Origin: Anthopleura xanthogrammica
Taxonomy: Eukaryota; Cnidaria; Anthozoa; Actiniaria; Actiniidae
Direction of reading: 5' to 3'
Length of the DNA: 64,000 nt
NCBI GenBank assembly: GCA_964019055.1
Contig: OZ025207.1
Location: forward strand, 23,008,617 to 23,072,616
This document shows, piece after piece, positions 43,361-54,809 of this stretch (positions are counted from its first letter, which is position 1; each line of letters opens with the position of its first letter). A program made the translations under genes and the position numbers. The notes under the pieces were generated by a model that saw only the letters and a list, made by a program, of their open reading frames with translations, did not search any database and was not told the origin of the DNA.

Positions 43361-44350
43361 ATGAACGGTTCGGACAACATAACGCAAAGCAGTTTGTCGT
43401 GCATCAGTGTACCTGATTCAGATCTTCTACGAGCTGTAAAGGTAATGGCAATCTTATTAGTGGGTGGATTTGCGGTGTTTGGCAATATTTTGATCGTCTT
43501 CCTCGCTGCCAGATTCACCGTGAAAAGGAACATCCATCATTTGATCATCAACATGGCCGTTTCAGATATTCTCGTTGCTATCATTATTTCGTATCACAAC
43601 ATTCGTCGTCTACTTGGTCTTCCATATCTCTGGGAACTTTTGGATAATGAAATTTTTGCCACAATCTTATGTAAGGCTTACCGCTTCTTCGCCTACTCTT
43701 CCATGCTTGTGACTTTGACTACTCTTTTGATAATAAGTGTGGAACGGTTTAGATCAACCAAGTTAACTGTACACAGAGTTCGTCCATACACGTTGAAGAA
43801 ACGTCTGGCACTAGTCTCTTGCTCTTGGCTGCTTCCTATGGGACTCTCTGCCTTCAATGCTTGGTATTACAAAACTGTCAAGTTGGGCAATACTAAATTA
43901 TGCCATGCAAACTTTTCGACGACTTTTTTCCTTCTGTACTCTTTTAAAGGAGTTTGTGTTCTTGTTATGATGTGTTTAGTTGTGATATTTAATATCATGA
44001 CTTCATTCAGACTTTGGAAATCACGTCGAACTTTCCCGCAAGGCAATTTTTCTGACCAACAGAATAGAACTAGAGAAAAACGAACAGCTAAGGCAGTGAA
44101 AATGGTGTTGTGTTCGCTTCTACTTTACACCTGTTGTTATCTTCCAGCTTTTCTCTACGCGTTCTTTTACGCTTTCCATGCGGCCGAAGTGTTTTCAGTA
44201 TTTCAGCCATATTACTGGTGCACTTTTGATAGGAGATCGTTACAATTTGTGCTTGACCTTCTTTTACTAGTCAACTCTTGCTTCAGTCCTTGTATTTATA
44301 TTGTTTTTCTACCTGAATTCAGACAAGCAGCTAAAAGACTATTGTACTAG
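43361..44350 (+). CDS. GPCR copy 10, intact
   Basis: 329 residues, closest to the copy at 3205: same ECL2 (AFNAWYYKTVKLGNTKLCHANFS), same ECL3-TM7 and the same LPEF tail. It differs at ECL1/TM3 (IRRLLGLPY, DNEIFATILCKAYRFFAYSSML), at FHAAEVF in ECL3, and by a double change at the start of TM5 (FKGV for FERV) that replaces Glu-Arg with Lys-Gly. All signature motifs are intact. The gene and its spacer form a duplicated ~3.7-kb unit with copy 2. Confidence 0.93.
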   Translation: MNGSDNITQSSLSCISVPDSDLLRAVKVMAILLVGGFAVFGNILIVFLAARFTVKRNIHHLIINMAVSDILVAIIISYHNIRRLLGLPYLWELLDNEIFATILCKAYRFFAYSSMLVTLTTLLIISVERFRSTKLTVHRVRPYTLKKRLALVSCSWLLPMGLSAFNAWYYKTVKLGNTKLCHANFSTTFFLLYSFKGVCVLVMMCLVVIFNIMTSFRLWKSRRTFPQGNFSDQQNRTREKRTAKAVKMVLCSLLLYTCCYLPAFLYAFFYAFHAAEVFSVFQPYYWCTFDRRSLQFVLDLLLLVNSCFSPCIYIVFLPEFRQAAKRLLY

Positions 44351-46302
44351 TAATGAATAGCACTGAACTTAGTAGTCTATTATTATGGAAAACAATTCTT
44401 GTACTATATCATTTCCATGTGCAAACAATGTAAAGTAAAATAAACTACGTATCACTAATGATAAATAGAAATACAATAAAAAATATTTGTGGAACTATTT
44501 TGATATTCTTTCATCAGTATCTAAATAAATCAATCATATGACATTCCCTTTCTCATTCCTCGCTATTTTTACCAAAAAGCTAAGAACACGACACAAAAGA
44601 AAGACAAGTGGATGAAAAAAATTAATTTCCCAAAACCATATGAAAAAAAATGTCATTTCTCATGAACCACATACATTTACTGTGATATACTGACACAAAA
44701 ACCGAGTTGGGCTCCCTGTGGTTATACGTCCCGATAATAGATGATACATTATCACTTTCTCTATAATTGCTTAGTATATTATTCCCCTTTGTTTAGTCAG
44801 ACAATAGACCTCCTACCCAACCTGTAATATCTAGAACAGTTGGTTATCAAAATATATTTGAATATCCTTGCGTTAGACCCATTCTTAGCTAACATGGACT
44901 TTTGATGTCACGACAGGTTCTTAGGTGACAGACTACTTTAGCAAAAAGTAATTAGAAAACTTTCTAAGAAAGCTCATTTTACACAAAATATAACGTTGTG
45001 TCTAAACAAAGAAAGAAAAATGGGGTGTGCATAGCTCGTTTTAAATAGAGAAAATGAAATTTGAATATTACCATCTTGACAAGTTTTCGAGAGAAAATTG
45101 GTGCTAACCAAGCTTCGCACAAAATAATCCATAACTCGAAGAGTTAAAAAATCTTTAAAAGTAATTTTCTCAAGACATCTGACTTCATATCAGAGAACTT
45201 TATATAAGAGAATTAAAGCCACATTCAAACCAACTAACCTTGGTATTTATTAATTTATCTATCGCATTTCCTTCGTTCTTTGGCTGGTATCTTTATACAG
45301 GGTTAAAACTACATCCCCAAAGTAGTTTAGTTAAAAGAGGTTTGAAAGTTGTTTAGTTACGCGTACAGGATGTGTGGAAGGGCACTAGTTCAACTAAACA
45401 ACCTTTAAACATGTTTAAAGGTCCGGTGTCTATGGGGTATTAGTTAAAAAAGTTAAAGGAGTTTTTGAGAATAATACGAAATATTTATAGCATTTTGTTC
45501 CTTGAATGAACAGAAAATCGTTCTCAAACGATAAAAACAAAAACACAAAACGATGTTTCTCTTAGATAAAGTCATTACGTCTTTTTCAAACGTTGAAAAA
45601 AAAAAATTATATTTTACCATTTGTTTTTCGGAACAAAAATCTGATATAGAATACCGTGCAAACTTTTAAGGTTTTGGCCTGGTTAAATTCAAAACGTGTA
45701 TCAGTTGCTTAATAATTTTGAAGTTTTTTCCAACGTCTTTAGTTTGGAAAATTAGCACGTTCCAAAGTAGTCAGCCACCTTAAATCGTAATTTACAGTTT
45801 GGTCAGAAAAACAGGTTCGAATTCGATCGCCTTGCTTTTAATCAAAGATGACTTTCTTTAATAGTTTCAATAATATTCTTGAATAATACATCGCTCAAAA
45901 TTTTGGAAAAAAGATCAAAAAGTAAAACAGCTTGTCTTTTCACTAAGTGAATTCACACAACGCGTCGGTAAATTAATCCAGGGAACTTTTATTAACATGG
46001 AAGATCTCCGATAACGAAATAAAGACGATATGAACAGTTATTAACACGTAATAACCAAGAAACCTCTGTTTCCAAAGCAAACAAAAAAAGCTTAAACATA
46101 AGCAATGGCGGACTATTAGTAAAAATTGCATCAGAATTAAAGAACTTTATTCATGTTGAATTTCTTCACTATAATAACTATTTATACAACGATAATAGCT
46201 GACATTTTCAGTTTTCGGTGCAAACACAAAAAGCTTAAACAAATAATTGTACACATTAGAAAGAACTTGATTAATGTGGAATTTCTTCATTACAATAACG
46301 AT
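44351..46302. repeat. Spacer 10 (type II)
   Basis: Common 3' flank, one minisatellite-like unit (~44938-44967), the 230-bp insertion (45216-45441), then an upstream region with an extra ~150 bp (~46080-46260) in which the ACTTTATTAATGTTGAATTTC motif is repeated in diverged form. No gene is seen. Confidence 0.8.
45216..45441. mobile_element. Candidate ~230-bp MITE (3 of 3)
   Basis: Same insertion as at 4912. Confidence 0.5.
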
Positions 46303-46462
46303 TTCAAAGACTGACATTCGCAGTTGGAAGGTTTTTCCTTGGTAATTTTGTTTTGTTAATTATGTTGAAGGCCAAATATATTTTAGCTCAGTTCAGGAGT
46401 CAGTTCGTCAGTAGAACATTGAAGGTGGAAGAGACAGGATCGTTCTCAGTTCAGCTCAAACC
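46303..46462 (+). promoter_or_regulatory. Conserved promoter/5' UTR block, copy 11
   Basis: Same block and spacing as at 3045. Confidence 0.55.
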
Positions 46463-47452
46463 ATGAACGGTTCGGACAACATAACGCAAAGCAGTTTATC
46501 GAGCATCAGAGTACCTGATTCAGATCTTGTACGAACTGTAAAGCTAATGGCCATCTTGTTAGTGGGTGGATTTGCTGTGTTTGGCAATATTTTGATCGTC
46601 TTCCTCGCTGCCAGATTCACCATGAAAAGGAACATCCATCATTTGATCATCAACATGGCCGTTTCAGATATTCTCGTTGCAATCATTATTTCGTATCACA
46701 ACATTCGTCGTCTACTTGGTCTTCCACATCTCTGGGAACTTTTCGATAATGAAGTTTTTGCGAACATCTTATGTAAGGCTTACCGCTTCTTCGCCTATAC
46801 TACCATGTTTGTGACTTTGACTACTCTTTTGATAATAAGTGTGGAACGGTTTAGATCAACCAAGTTAACTGTACACAGAGTTCGTCCATACACGTTGAAG
46901 AAACGTCTGACACTAGTCTCTTGCTCTTGGCTGCTTCCTATGGGACTCTTGGTCTACAATGCTTGGTATTACAAAATAGTCAAGTTGGGCAATACTAATG
47001 TATGCTATGCAAACTTTTCTTGGACTTTTTTCCTTTTCTACTCTTTTGAACAACTTTGTGTTCTTGTTATGATGTGTTTAGTTGTGATATTTAATATCAT
47101 GACTTCATTCAGACTTTGGAAATCACGTCGAAGTTTTCCGCAAGGCAATTTTTCTCACGAACAGAATAGAACTAGAGAAAAACGAACAGCTAAGGCAGTG
47201 AAATTGGTGTTGTGTTCGCTTCTACTTTACACCTGTTGTTATCTTCCAGCTTTTCTCTACGAGTTCTTTTACGCTTTCCACTTTGCCGAAGTGTTTTTAG
47301 TATTTCAGCCATATTTCTGGTGCATTATTGATAGGAGATCGTTATATTTTGTGCTTGACCTGCTTGTTCTAGTCAATTCTTGCTTCAGTCCTTGTATTTA
47401 TATTATTTTTCTAACTGAATTCAGACAAGCAGCTAAAAGACTATTGTACTAG
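46463..47452 (+). CDS. GPCR copy 11, intact
   Basis: 329 residues. The N-tail Cys (SLSC in other copies) is Ser here (SLSS), so a possible extra extracellular disulfide or dimer contact is lost. Other variants: VKLMAIL in TM1, FTMKRN in ICL1, GLLVYNAWYYKIV and NFSWTFFLFYSFEQLCVL at ECL2-TM5, NFSHEQ in ICL3, AVKLVLCS entering TM6, YEFFYAFHFAEVFLVFQPYFWCIID in ECL3 and IYIIFL at the end of TM7. Conserved class A residues are all present. It has more cytoplasmic changes than most copies, which may indicate relaxed constraint. Confidence 0.92.
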   Translation: MNGSDNITQSSLSSIRVPDSDLVRTVKLMAILLVGGFAVFGNILIVFLAARFTMKRNIHHLIINMAVSDILVAIIISYHNIRRLLGLPHLWELFDNEVFANILCKAYRFFAYTTMFVTLTTLLIISVERFRSTKLTVHRVRPYTLKKRLTLVSCSWLLPMGLLVYNAWYYKIVKLGNTNVCYANFSWTFFLFYSFEQLCVLVMMCLVVIFNIMTSFRLWKSRRSFPQGNFSHEQNRTREKRTAKAVKLVLCSLLLYTCCYLPAFLYEFFYAFHFAEVFLVFQPYFWCIIDRRSLYFVLDLLVLVNSCFSPCIYIIFLTEFRQAAKRLLY

Positions 47453-47773
47453 TAATGAATAGCACTGAACTTAGTAGTCTATTATTATGGAAAACAATTC
47501 TTGTACTATATCATTTCCACGTGCAAACAATGTAAAGTAAAATAAACTACGTATCACTAATGATAAATAGAAATATAATAAAAAATATTTGTGGAACTAT
47601 TTTGATATTCTTTCATCAGTATCTAAATATCTAAATCAATCAATCATATGACATTCCCTTTCTCATTCCTCGCTATTTTTATCAAAAAGCTAAGAACACG
47701 ACACAAAAGAAAGACAAGTGGATGAAAAAAAAAATTTCCCAAAACTATTCGAAAAAAAATTCATTTCTCATGA

Positions 47774-49344
47774 AAAATTGCCCATTTCAGACCACATGAT
47801 ATTCCCTTGAGAAATGTTCTTTTGTTAAAATATTTACACAGTCATGAAAGAATCATACCAAGAGCCGGGCATCACATCCAACCTATGTGAGTAAACATAT
47901 TAGCCAATCAGAATCGAGAATATTTGCATAACTGTAGTGTCATTCTTAGTAGCCCGGCCACAGGGAGCCCAATTTAGATAAAAGTAAAAGGTGAAAATAA
48001 AATCGGAAAAAAATCGCGTTTAATTAATTTGTTTAATTCCAGGTCAAGATAATGTCCTCTATAATACGAACGAGCAAAAAAATCCGTAAAAAAGGCAACA
48101 GAACATTTTTTTCGCGCGCGCCTTTGTTTTCCAATGTAATTTCCCTATGGTATCCTACGTGTGGATTTATGTCAATATAATTTAACAAGGGAGGAAAGTC
48201 AAGTCGCCATCTTGGACAACACAACACACTTTAAACCACGATTTCACCTTCTTTTAAACCACAAACTCCCGAAAAAACTTGACCAAAATGTTCCCTAGGA
48301 TGGGGGATTCATTTTTTTAAAAGTCGTTTTGATCTTCCTCACCGATTTCTCGGAACGAAATTTACGTGCAGAAATTTTTTCGTTTGCTGCAGATTTCCTG
48401 ACTATCTTCTGTACGATTCGTTAAGGCAGCGGGACTGGGGCGAGAACCAATTTCGACCTCACTACTCTCCCGCTTAGGCATTTTGTCACGTGTACACAAC
48501 CCACCACCAACCACCCCACAGGGCTAGTTTTGTTGTTGAAAAATTCTTTGACAAAGTTCGAAATTTTTACAGTTTGTTGGTTAATTTTACTTAAAAAACG
48601 AAAGATAACTACAGATAATCCAAAACAATATCAGGTTTGGTGAATTTACCTTGGATGTCATTCATTCAACTTCAAATTTTGGAGATTTCCGTACTTTCTC
48701 AAGACAAAGCTGCACCAAACAGATGAAAACTGGTAAAAAAGAGGTGAGCAAAAAACTACACTTAGCTTTTAGGGTTCTTGTCTTAGCCGAAACTCGTAAA
48801 AGGAATGAAAATATTTTAATAAATGAAATAGAAAAGGATATTTCAACTGATATCAGTTTGGTATTGTCGTTTCGGGCCTTCAGAATAGTTTACTCAGTAT
48901 TAAATCAAGCTAAAGATCGACATCTAAAAGCTTATCTTATTTCCAACTTCTTTTTGCTGCGACTAACGCATCTATACTTATTTTCATTGCGATGAAGATA
49001 GGGTTCATATGACAATGTAAAACTCTTCATATTAACCACTGAAGATTATCATGTAAAAGAAGCTAAGCTTGACTTTGCCTCCTTTGGCCCGGCGGCTTGA
49101 GAAACGGTTATTTCTTTATTTTATTTCCCACTCATTAATGAATTCGAATATCATAGTCAATGTATACAAAATATCAAGAACCTCTCCTGAAAATCTAGAT
49201 TTATCTCAGATAAACACTTTTATAAGTCAATTTTCACAGGTTTCATGACACCTCAGTTTTGCAGTGACGTCATTTCTACGTCACTATTTCAGATCCGCTG
49301 GATGGTCTGAAATGGGCACAACAAACAACGAAGCTAAAAAGGTC
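47774..49344. mobile_element. MITE copy with internal 1.1-kb insertion
   Basis: Flanks 47774-47957 and 49087-49344 together equal the 460-bp MITE at 56216-56675, but the left inverted end is missing; the break is at a shared CATG. The inserted piece 47958-49086 is bounded by GCCCGG on both sides (47952-47957, 49087-49092), a possible 6-bp target duplication. Confidence 0.65.
47958..49086. mobile_element. Nested insertion of unknown class
   Basis: 1.1 kb between GCCCGG repeats. It begins CCACAGGGAGCCCAA, the exact complement of TTGGGCTCCCTGTGG in the common spacer. A 114-codon + strand ORF (48651-48995) has Lys/Glu-rich text but no recognised domain. A SWIM, DDE or RT motif is not seen. Confidence 0.45.
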
Positions 49345-49454
49345 CTCCTACCTAACCTGTAATATCTAGGACAGTTGGTTATCAAATATATTCTAATATC
49401 CTTGCGTTAGGCCCATTCTTAGCTGATGGACTTTTGATGTCGTAGTCTCCTTTC

Positions 49455-49590
49455 CTTGTTTCCATAGCCCAAACTGCCCTTGTCGAGAAAGGACTGGAAT
49501 CTACCCCTCAACCTTACCCTAAACCTAACCAACCCTAGAATCGATTCCAGTCCTTTCTCGATGAAGGGCAGTTTGGGCTACGGAAACAAG
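49455..49590. repeat. Hairpin with telomere-like loop (4 of 5)
   Basis: Same structure as at 1041. The arms are closer to perfect here (AAACTGCCCTTGTCGAGAAAGG against CCTTTCTCGATGAAGGGCAG). Confidence 0.85.
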
Positions 49591-49686
49591 TGGTTTTGAG
49601 ACCGACACTAAGAACGGCTTCAAATAATTAAGGAGTTTATTGATGTCGCGGCAGGTTTTTAGATGGCAGTCGTGTTAGGCTACTTT

Positions 49687-50055
49687 AGCTAAAAGTAATA
49701 AGAAAACTGTCCTAAGCAAAAAGTAATTACAAAAACTATCCCGAGCAAAAAGTAATTAGAAAACTATCCCGAGCAAAAAGTAATTAGAAAACTATCCCAA
49801 GCAAAAAGTAATTAGAAAAATTTCTCGAGCAAAAACTAATCATAAAACATTTTTCGAGCAAAAACTTGTTAGAAGACTGTCCCAAGCAAAAAGTAATTAG
49901 AAAACTTTCCCGAGCAAATAGTAATTAGAAAAATTTCTCGAGGAAAAAGTAGTTAGAAGACTGTCCCGAGCAAAAAGTAATTAGAAAAATTTCTCGAGCA
50001 AAAAGTTGTTAGAACACTGTCCCGAGCAAAAAGTAGTTAGAAGACTGTCCCGAGC
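49687..50055. repeat. 28-bp minisatellite (~13 units)
   Basis: Mixed CTATCCCG, CTGTCCCG and ATTTCTCG endings. Confidence 0.9.
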
Positions 50056-50505
50056 TCTTTTTTAGATTAATAAAACTTCAATATTACGATCTTGACAAGT
50101 TTTCCAGAGAAAAATTGGCGAAAATCAAGCTTCGCAAAAAGTTATTAGTAACTTCAAAAGTCAAAAAGCTATGAAAGTAATTTTCATAGAAAATCTACAT
50201 GGAACTTTGTTTTCGACAATTAGGTTAAAACAGTTGAAGGAGTTATGGAATACAACAATACAAAATGCTATATTTTGTTCTCTTAATGAAATTAAAACAG
50301 ATACAAAGAGTTCCATGCAAGTTTTTAAAGTTTTGGCCTGGTTAAATTCAAAGTGTGTATGGTTGCCTAATACAATTTTGAAGGATGTAATTCCACGGTT
50401 TTGAGTTCCGCCAAGTTTCAAAATAGTGAGCCACCTTAAATTGTAATTCAGTTACAGTTTCCTCAGAAAAACGAGTTCTATCGTCTTGCTTTCATTCAAA
50501 GACGA

Positions 50506-50683
50506 TTAATTTACCGACGCGTTGTGTGAAATCACTTAGTGATCAGACAACCTAGCTGTTTTACTTTTTGAGAAATGTATTATTTAAGCATATTATTCAT
50601 TGCTCAAAAAGTTGAATAGAACTTAAAAAGTAAAACAGCTTGCATGATACTAAGGGATTTCACACAACGCGTCGGTAAATTAA
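50506..50683. repeat. Inverted duplication upstream of GPCR copy 12 (shortened)
   Basis: As at 2669, but ~16 bp of the left arm next to the loop are missing and CCTAG is inserted. Confidence 0.8.
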
Positions 50684-50849
50684 CCCAGGGAACTTTGTTT
50701 AACATGGAAGATCCCAGAAAACGAAATAAAGACGATATGAACAGTTATTAACACGTAATAACCAAGAAACCTCAATTTGAAAAGCAAACAAAAAAAGCTC
50801 CACCAGAGAGAACTTTATTAATGTTGAATTTCTTCACTATAATAACGAT

Positions 50850-51009
50850 TTCAAAGACTGACATTCGCAGTCGGTAACGTTTTCCTTGTTAATTTTGTTT
50901 TGTTAATTATCTTGAAGGTCAAATATATTTTAGTTCAGTTCAGGAGTCAGTTCGTCAGTAGAACATTGAAGGTGGAAGAGACAGGATCGTTCTCAGTTCA
51001 GCTCAAACC
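50850..51009 (+). promoter_or_regulatory. Conserved promoter/5' UTR block, copy 12
   Basis: Same block and spacing as at 3045. Confidence 0.55.
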
Positions 51010-52005
51010 ATGACCGGTTCGGACAACATAACGCAAAGCAGTTTATCGTGCATCAGTGTACCTGATTTAGATCTTGTACGAACTGTAAAGATAATGGCCA
51101 TCTTGTTAGTGGGTGGATTTGCTGTGTTTGGCAATATTTTGATAATCTTCCTCGCTGCCAGATTCACGATCACCGTGAAAAGGAACATCCATCATTTGAT
51201 CATCAACATGGCCGTTTCAGATATTCTCGTTGCTATCATTATTTCGTATCACAACATTCGTGGTCTACTTGCTCTTCCATATCTCTGGGAACTTTTGGAT
51301 AATGAAGTTTTTGCCAAAATCTTATGTAAGTCTTACCGCTTCTTCGTCAATACTTCCACGCTTGTGACTTTGACTACTCTTTTGATAATAAGTGTGGAAC
51401 GGTTTAAATCAACCAAGTTAACTGTACACAGAGTTCGTCCATACACGTTGAAGAAACGTCTGACACTAGTCTCTTGCTCTTGGCTGCTTCCTTTGGGACT
51501 CTCGGCCTACCTTCCTTGGTATCACAGAATCGTCAAGTTGCGCAATACTAAATTATGCCATGCAAACTTTTCGAGGACTTTTTACCTTCTCTACTCTTTT
51601 GAACAAGTTTGTATTCTTGTTATGATGTGTTTAGTTGTGATATTTAATATCATGACTTCATTCAGACTTTGGAAATCACGTCGAACTTTCCCGCAAGGCA
51701 ATTTTTCTGACCAACAGAATAGAACTAGAGAAAAACGAACAGCTAAGGCAGTGAAAATGGTGTTGTGTTCGCTTCTACTTTACACCTGTTGTTATCTTCC
51801 AGCTTTTCTCTACGCGTTCTTTTACGCTTTCCACTTTGCCGAAGTGTTTTCAGTATTTCAGCCATATTACTGGTGCACTTTTGATAGGAGATCGTTACAA
51901 TTTGTGCTTGACCTTCTTTTACTAGTCAACTCTTGCTTCAGTCCTTGTATTTATATTGTTTTTCTAACTGAATTCAGACAAGCAGCTAATAGACTATTGT
52001 ACTAG
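51010..52005 (+). CDS. GPCR copy 12, intact mosaic with longer ICL1
   Basis: 331 residues. A 6-nt insertion (GATCAC) adds two residues to ICL1 (RFTITVKRN for RFTVKRN). The N-tail MTGSDNIT has one sequon. Text through TM3 (RGLLALPYLWELLDNEVFAK, then ILCKSYRFFVNTSTL) is that of truncated copy 8. TM4 has LPLGLSAYLPWYHRIV, unique. ECL2 KLRNTKLCHANFSRTF is that of copy 1. TM5 FYLLYSFEQVCILV is that of copy 9. From ICL3 on it equals copy 2 (FHFAEVFSVFQPYYWCTFDR) except for the AANRLLY tail of copy 1. All signature motifs are intact. The patchwork implies repeated gene conversion or unequal crossing-over. Confidence 0.92.
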   Translation: MTGSDNITQSSLSCISVPDLDLVRTVKIMAILLVGGFAVFGNILIIFLAARFTITVKRNIHHLIINMAVSDILVAIIISYHNIRGLLALPYLWELLDNEVFAKILCKSYRFFVNTSTLVTLTTLLIISVERFKSTKLTVHRVRPYTLKKRLTLVSCSWLLPLGLSAYLPWYHRIVKLRNTKLCHANFSRTFYLLYSFEQVCILVMMCLVVIFNIMTSFRLWKSRRTFPQGNFSDQQNRTREKRTAKAVKMVLCSLLLYTCCYLPAFLYAFFYAFHFAEVFSVFQPYYWCTFDRRSLQFVLDLLLLVNSCFSPCIYIVFLTEFRQAANRLLY

Positions 52006-52533
52006 TAATGAATAGCACTGAACTTAGTAGTCTATTATTATGGAAAACAATTCTTGTACTATATCATTTCCATGTGCAAACAATGTAAAGTAAAATAAAC
52101 TACGTATCACTAATGATAAATAGAAATATAATAAAAAATATTTGTGGAACTATTTTGATATTCTTTCATCAGTATCTAAATAAATCAATCATATGACATT
52201 CCCTTTCTCATTCCTCGCTATTTTTATCAAAAAGCTAAGAACACGACACAAAAGAAAGACAAGTGGATGAAAAAAATAAATTTCCCTAAACTATTTGAAA
52301 AAAATGTCATTTCTCATGAACCACATACATTTACTGTCATATACTGATACAAAAACCGAGTTGGGCTCCCTGTGGTTATACGTCCCGATAATAGATGATA
52401 CATTATCACTTTCTCTATAATTGCTTAGTATATTATTCCCCTTTGTTTAGTCAGACAATAGACCTCCTACCCAACCTGTAATATTTAGGACAGTTGGTTA
52501 TCATAATATATTCTAATATTCTTGCGTTAGACC

Positions 52534-53455
52534 CAGAGGAGGGTCCAGGGTTATCCCATGATGCATTGCGCTTACCAATTGTAAACATTGAACCATCTCG
52601 GCGTTGAAGTAGCGTATACAAAGCCGTTTTTAAAGCCATGATTAACCAACAAAATCATGAACAATGAAAGTAGGGTTAACGTGTGTTGTTTTTTAACAAT
52701 CCTACTTATGTTTACACCAAAAGGTAATGATATATTTGGAATGGTTCATGAAAAATTTGATCTTTTAGAAAGGCGGCTTGCTACGCTTCAAATATTCGAG
52801 TGTCAGATGTTGTAGGTAAAACGCTTGTTTCTCAGGAAATATACGAGTATTTTTCGTTTTAATACCATCATATCTTAGCTTAAGGGTTAATTCATACTCG
52901 TATATAAAAGTACTCCAAAGTACTCCAGGTTTTAGTTGAGTTTAGGACATCTGAAAATAGCCACTTTTTGACACTTCACGAAGAACTGAACATTGGAAAT
53001 GTATAAATAATAAACGGACGTTGAGTCAAATCACAGTATATTTTACACAAACGACAAGAAAAGTAATAAATCTACAACTTATCCATATGATAGGTACTGA
53101 AATAAGGAAAATAAGCGCTGGGATACGCACTTTGTTGAACAACGAGTCCATCGAACAGTTGTCACTCGTTTCTTTCTCTCAAATTTATCCAGATAACTGA
53201 TATGAATCAGTCTTAAAACAACTTCAACTCCTTCCAAGGCGGGTATAGAAACATAAAAATCGTCTTTCGATACACAGTGAACGTAAAATAAGGAAAAATT
53301 CTGGGAAAGATGCCGAGTATTCAGCAACTGAACTAAACTCCGCCATGTTGATCTTCACCTTGCAGCCTGCTCAAACAAAGTGATGACGTCACGTAAGAAT
53401 TCATAATATACTATGATACGCAATGCATCATGGGATAACCCTGGACCCTCCTCTG
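52534..53455. mobile_element. Non-autonomous hAT-like element
   Basis: A 922-bp element with perfect 37-bp inverted ends beginning CAGAGGAGGGTCC. It is flanked by GTTAGACC (52526-52533; 53457-53464, with one extra T before the right copy). An 8-bp duplication and CAG-type ends are hAT features. Uninterrupted CGTTAGACCCATTCTTAGC is seen in other spacers. No transposase frame is found inside. Confidence 0.85.
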
Positions 53456-53892
53456 TGTTAGACCCATTCTTAGCTGACATGGACTTTTGATGTCGCGACA
53501 GGTTCTTAGGTGGCAGACTACTTTAGCAAAAAGTAATTAGAAAACTTTCTAAGAAAGCTCATTTTACACAAAATATAACGTTGTGTCTAAACAAAGAAAG
53601 AAAAATGGGGTGTGCAAAGCTCGTTTTAATTAGAGAAAATGAAATTAGAATATTACCATCTTCATATGTTTTCGAAAGAAAATTGGTGCTAACCAAGCTT
53701 CGTACAAAATAATCCATAACTCGAAAAGTTAAAAAATCTATGGAAGTAATTTTCTCAAGACATCTGACTTACAACTTTATATTAGAGAATTAAGTTAAAT
53801 AATTTGAAGGAGTTATTGAGAATAATACAAAATTTTATTAGAATTTTGTTCCTTGAATGAACAGAAAATCGTTCTCAAACGATAACACACAC

Positions 53893-54069
53893 ATTATCGT
53901 CATAATCTATAATATATTGTCATTTATCGTAGTTTTATATGTACATAACATCTTCTTATTTAGATTCTATTTATTTGTAAATAATTACGCTATTCACCTT
54001 CCTCACGCTGCTGCCATGGAATTTATTTTTCAATAAACTTCAAACTTCAAACTTCAATAAACTTCAACT
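53893..54069 (+). mobile_element. Retroelement 3' end with AAACTTC tail (4 of 4)
   Basis: Same fragment and site as at 15831. Confidence 0.65.
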
Positions 54070-54649
54070 AACAACAAAAGCACAAGACGATGTTTCTCTT
54101 AGATAAAGTCATTACGTCTTTTTCAAACGTTGACAAAATATTTTATTTTACCGTTTGTTATTGGGAAATTAAAACAAAAATCTGATATAGAATGCCGTGC
54201 AAACTTTTAAGGTTTTGGCCTGGTTAAATTCAAAACGTGTATCAGTTGCTTAATAATTTTGAAGTTTATTCCACGGTCTTCACTTTTGAAAATTAGCACG
54301 TAATTTACAGTTTTGTCAGAAAAACAGGTTAGAATTCGATCGCCTTGCTTTGAATCAAAGAGGACTTTCTTTAATAGTTTCAATAATATTCTTGAATAAT
54401 ACATCGCTCAAAAATTTAAAAAAAAAAAAAAAAAGTAAAACAGCTTGTCTGGTCACTAAGTGATTTCACACAACGCGTCGGACGGCTAAATTAATCCAGG
54501 GAACTTTGTTGAACATGAAAGATCCCCGAAAACGAAATAAAGACGATATGAACAGTTATTAACACGTAATAACAAATAAACCTCAGTTTGAAAAGCAAAC
54601 AAAAAATTACACCAGAGAGAACTTGATTAATGTTCAATTTCTTTATTAC

Positions 54650-54809
54650 AATAACGATTTCAAACACTGACATTCGCAGTCGGAAGGTTTTCCCTATGTA
54701 ATTTTGTTTTGTTGAAGGCCAAATATATTTTAGCTCAATTCAGGAGTCAGTTCGTCAGTAGAACATTGAAGGTGGAAGAGACAGGATCGTTCTCAGTTCA
54801 GCTCAAACC
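54650..54809 (+). promoter_or_regulatory. Conserved promoter/5' UTR block, copy 13
   Basis: As at 3045, with the same ~9-base upstream deletion as copy 7. Confidence 0.55.

Larger units (their letters stand above)
47453..50849. repeat. Spacer 11 (type I with nested insertions)
   Basis: The common 3' flank is cut at CATGA (47773) by a MITE carrying a further insertion (47774-49344). Type I text then resumes with hairpin and minisatellite. The MITE of spacers 1 and 9 is absent, giving its empty site near 50283. The shortened inverted duplication (50506-50683) follows. The ORFs at 50161-50421 recur in spacer 13 and are spacer sequence. Confidence 0.8.
52006..54649. repeat. Spacer 12 (type II with hAT insertion)
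   Basis: Common 3' flank, a hAT-like element (52534-53455) in the GTTAGACCC block, one minisatellite-like unit (~53523-53552), heptamer-tailed fragment (53893-54069), then the upstream region. No gene is seen. Confidence 0.8.

Noticed and set aside
50161..50421. Repeated 77-86-codon ORFs in type I spacers
   Set aside because: They recur at 57623 only because the spacer is duplicated; there is no domain, and other spacer copies break them.
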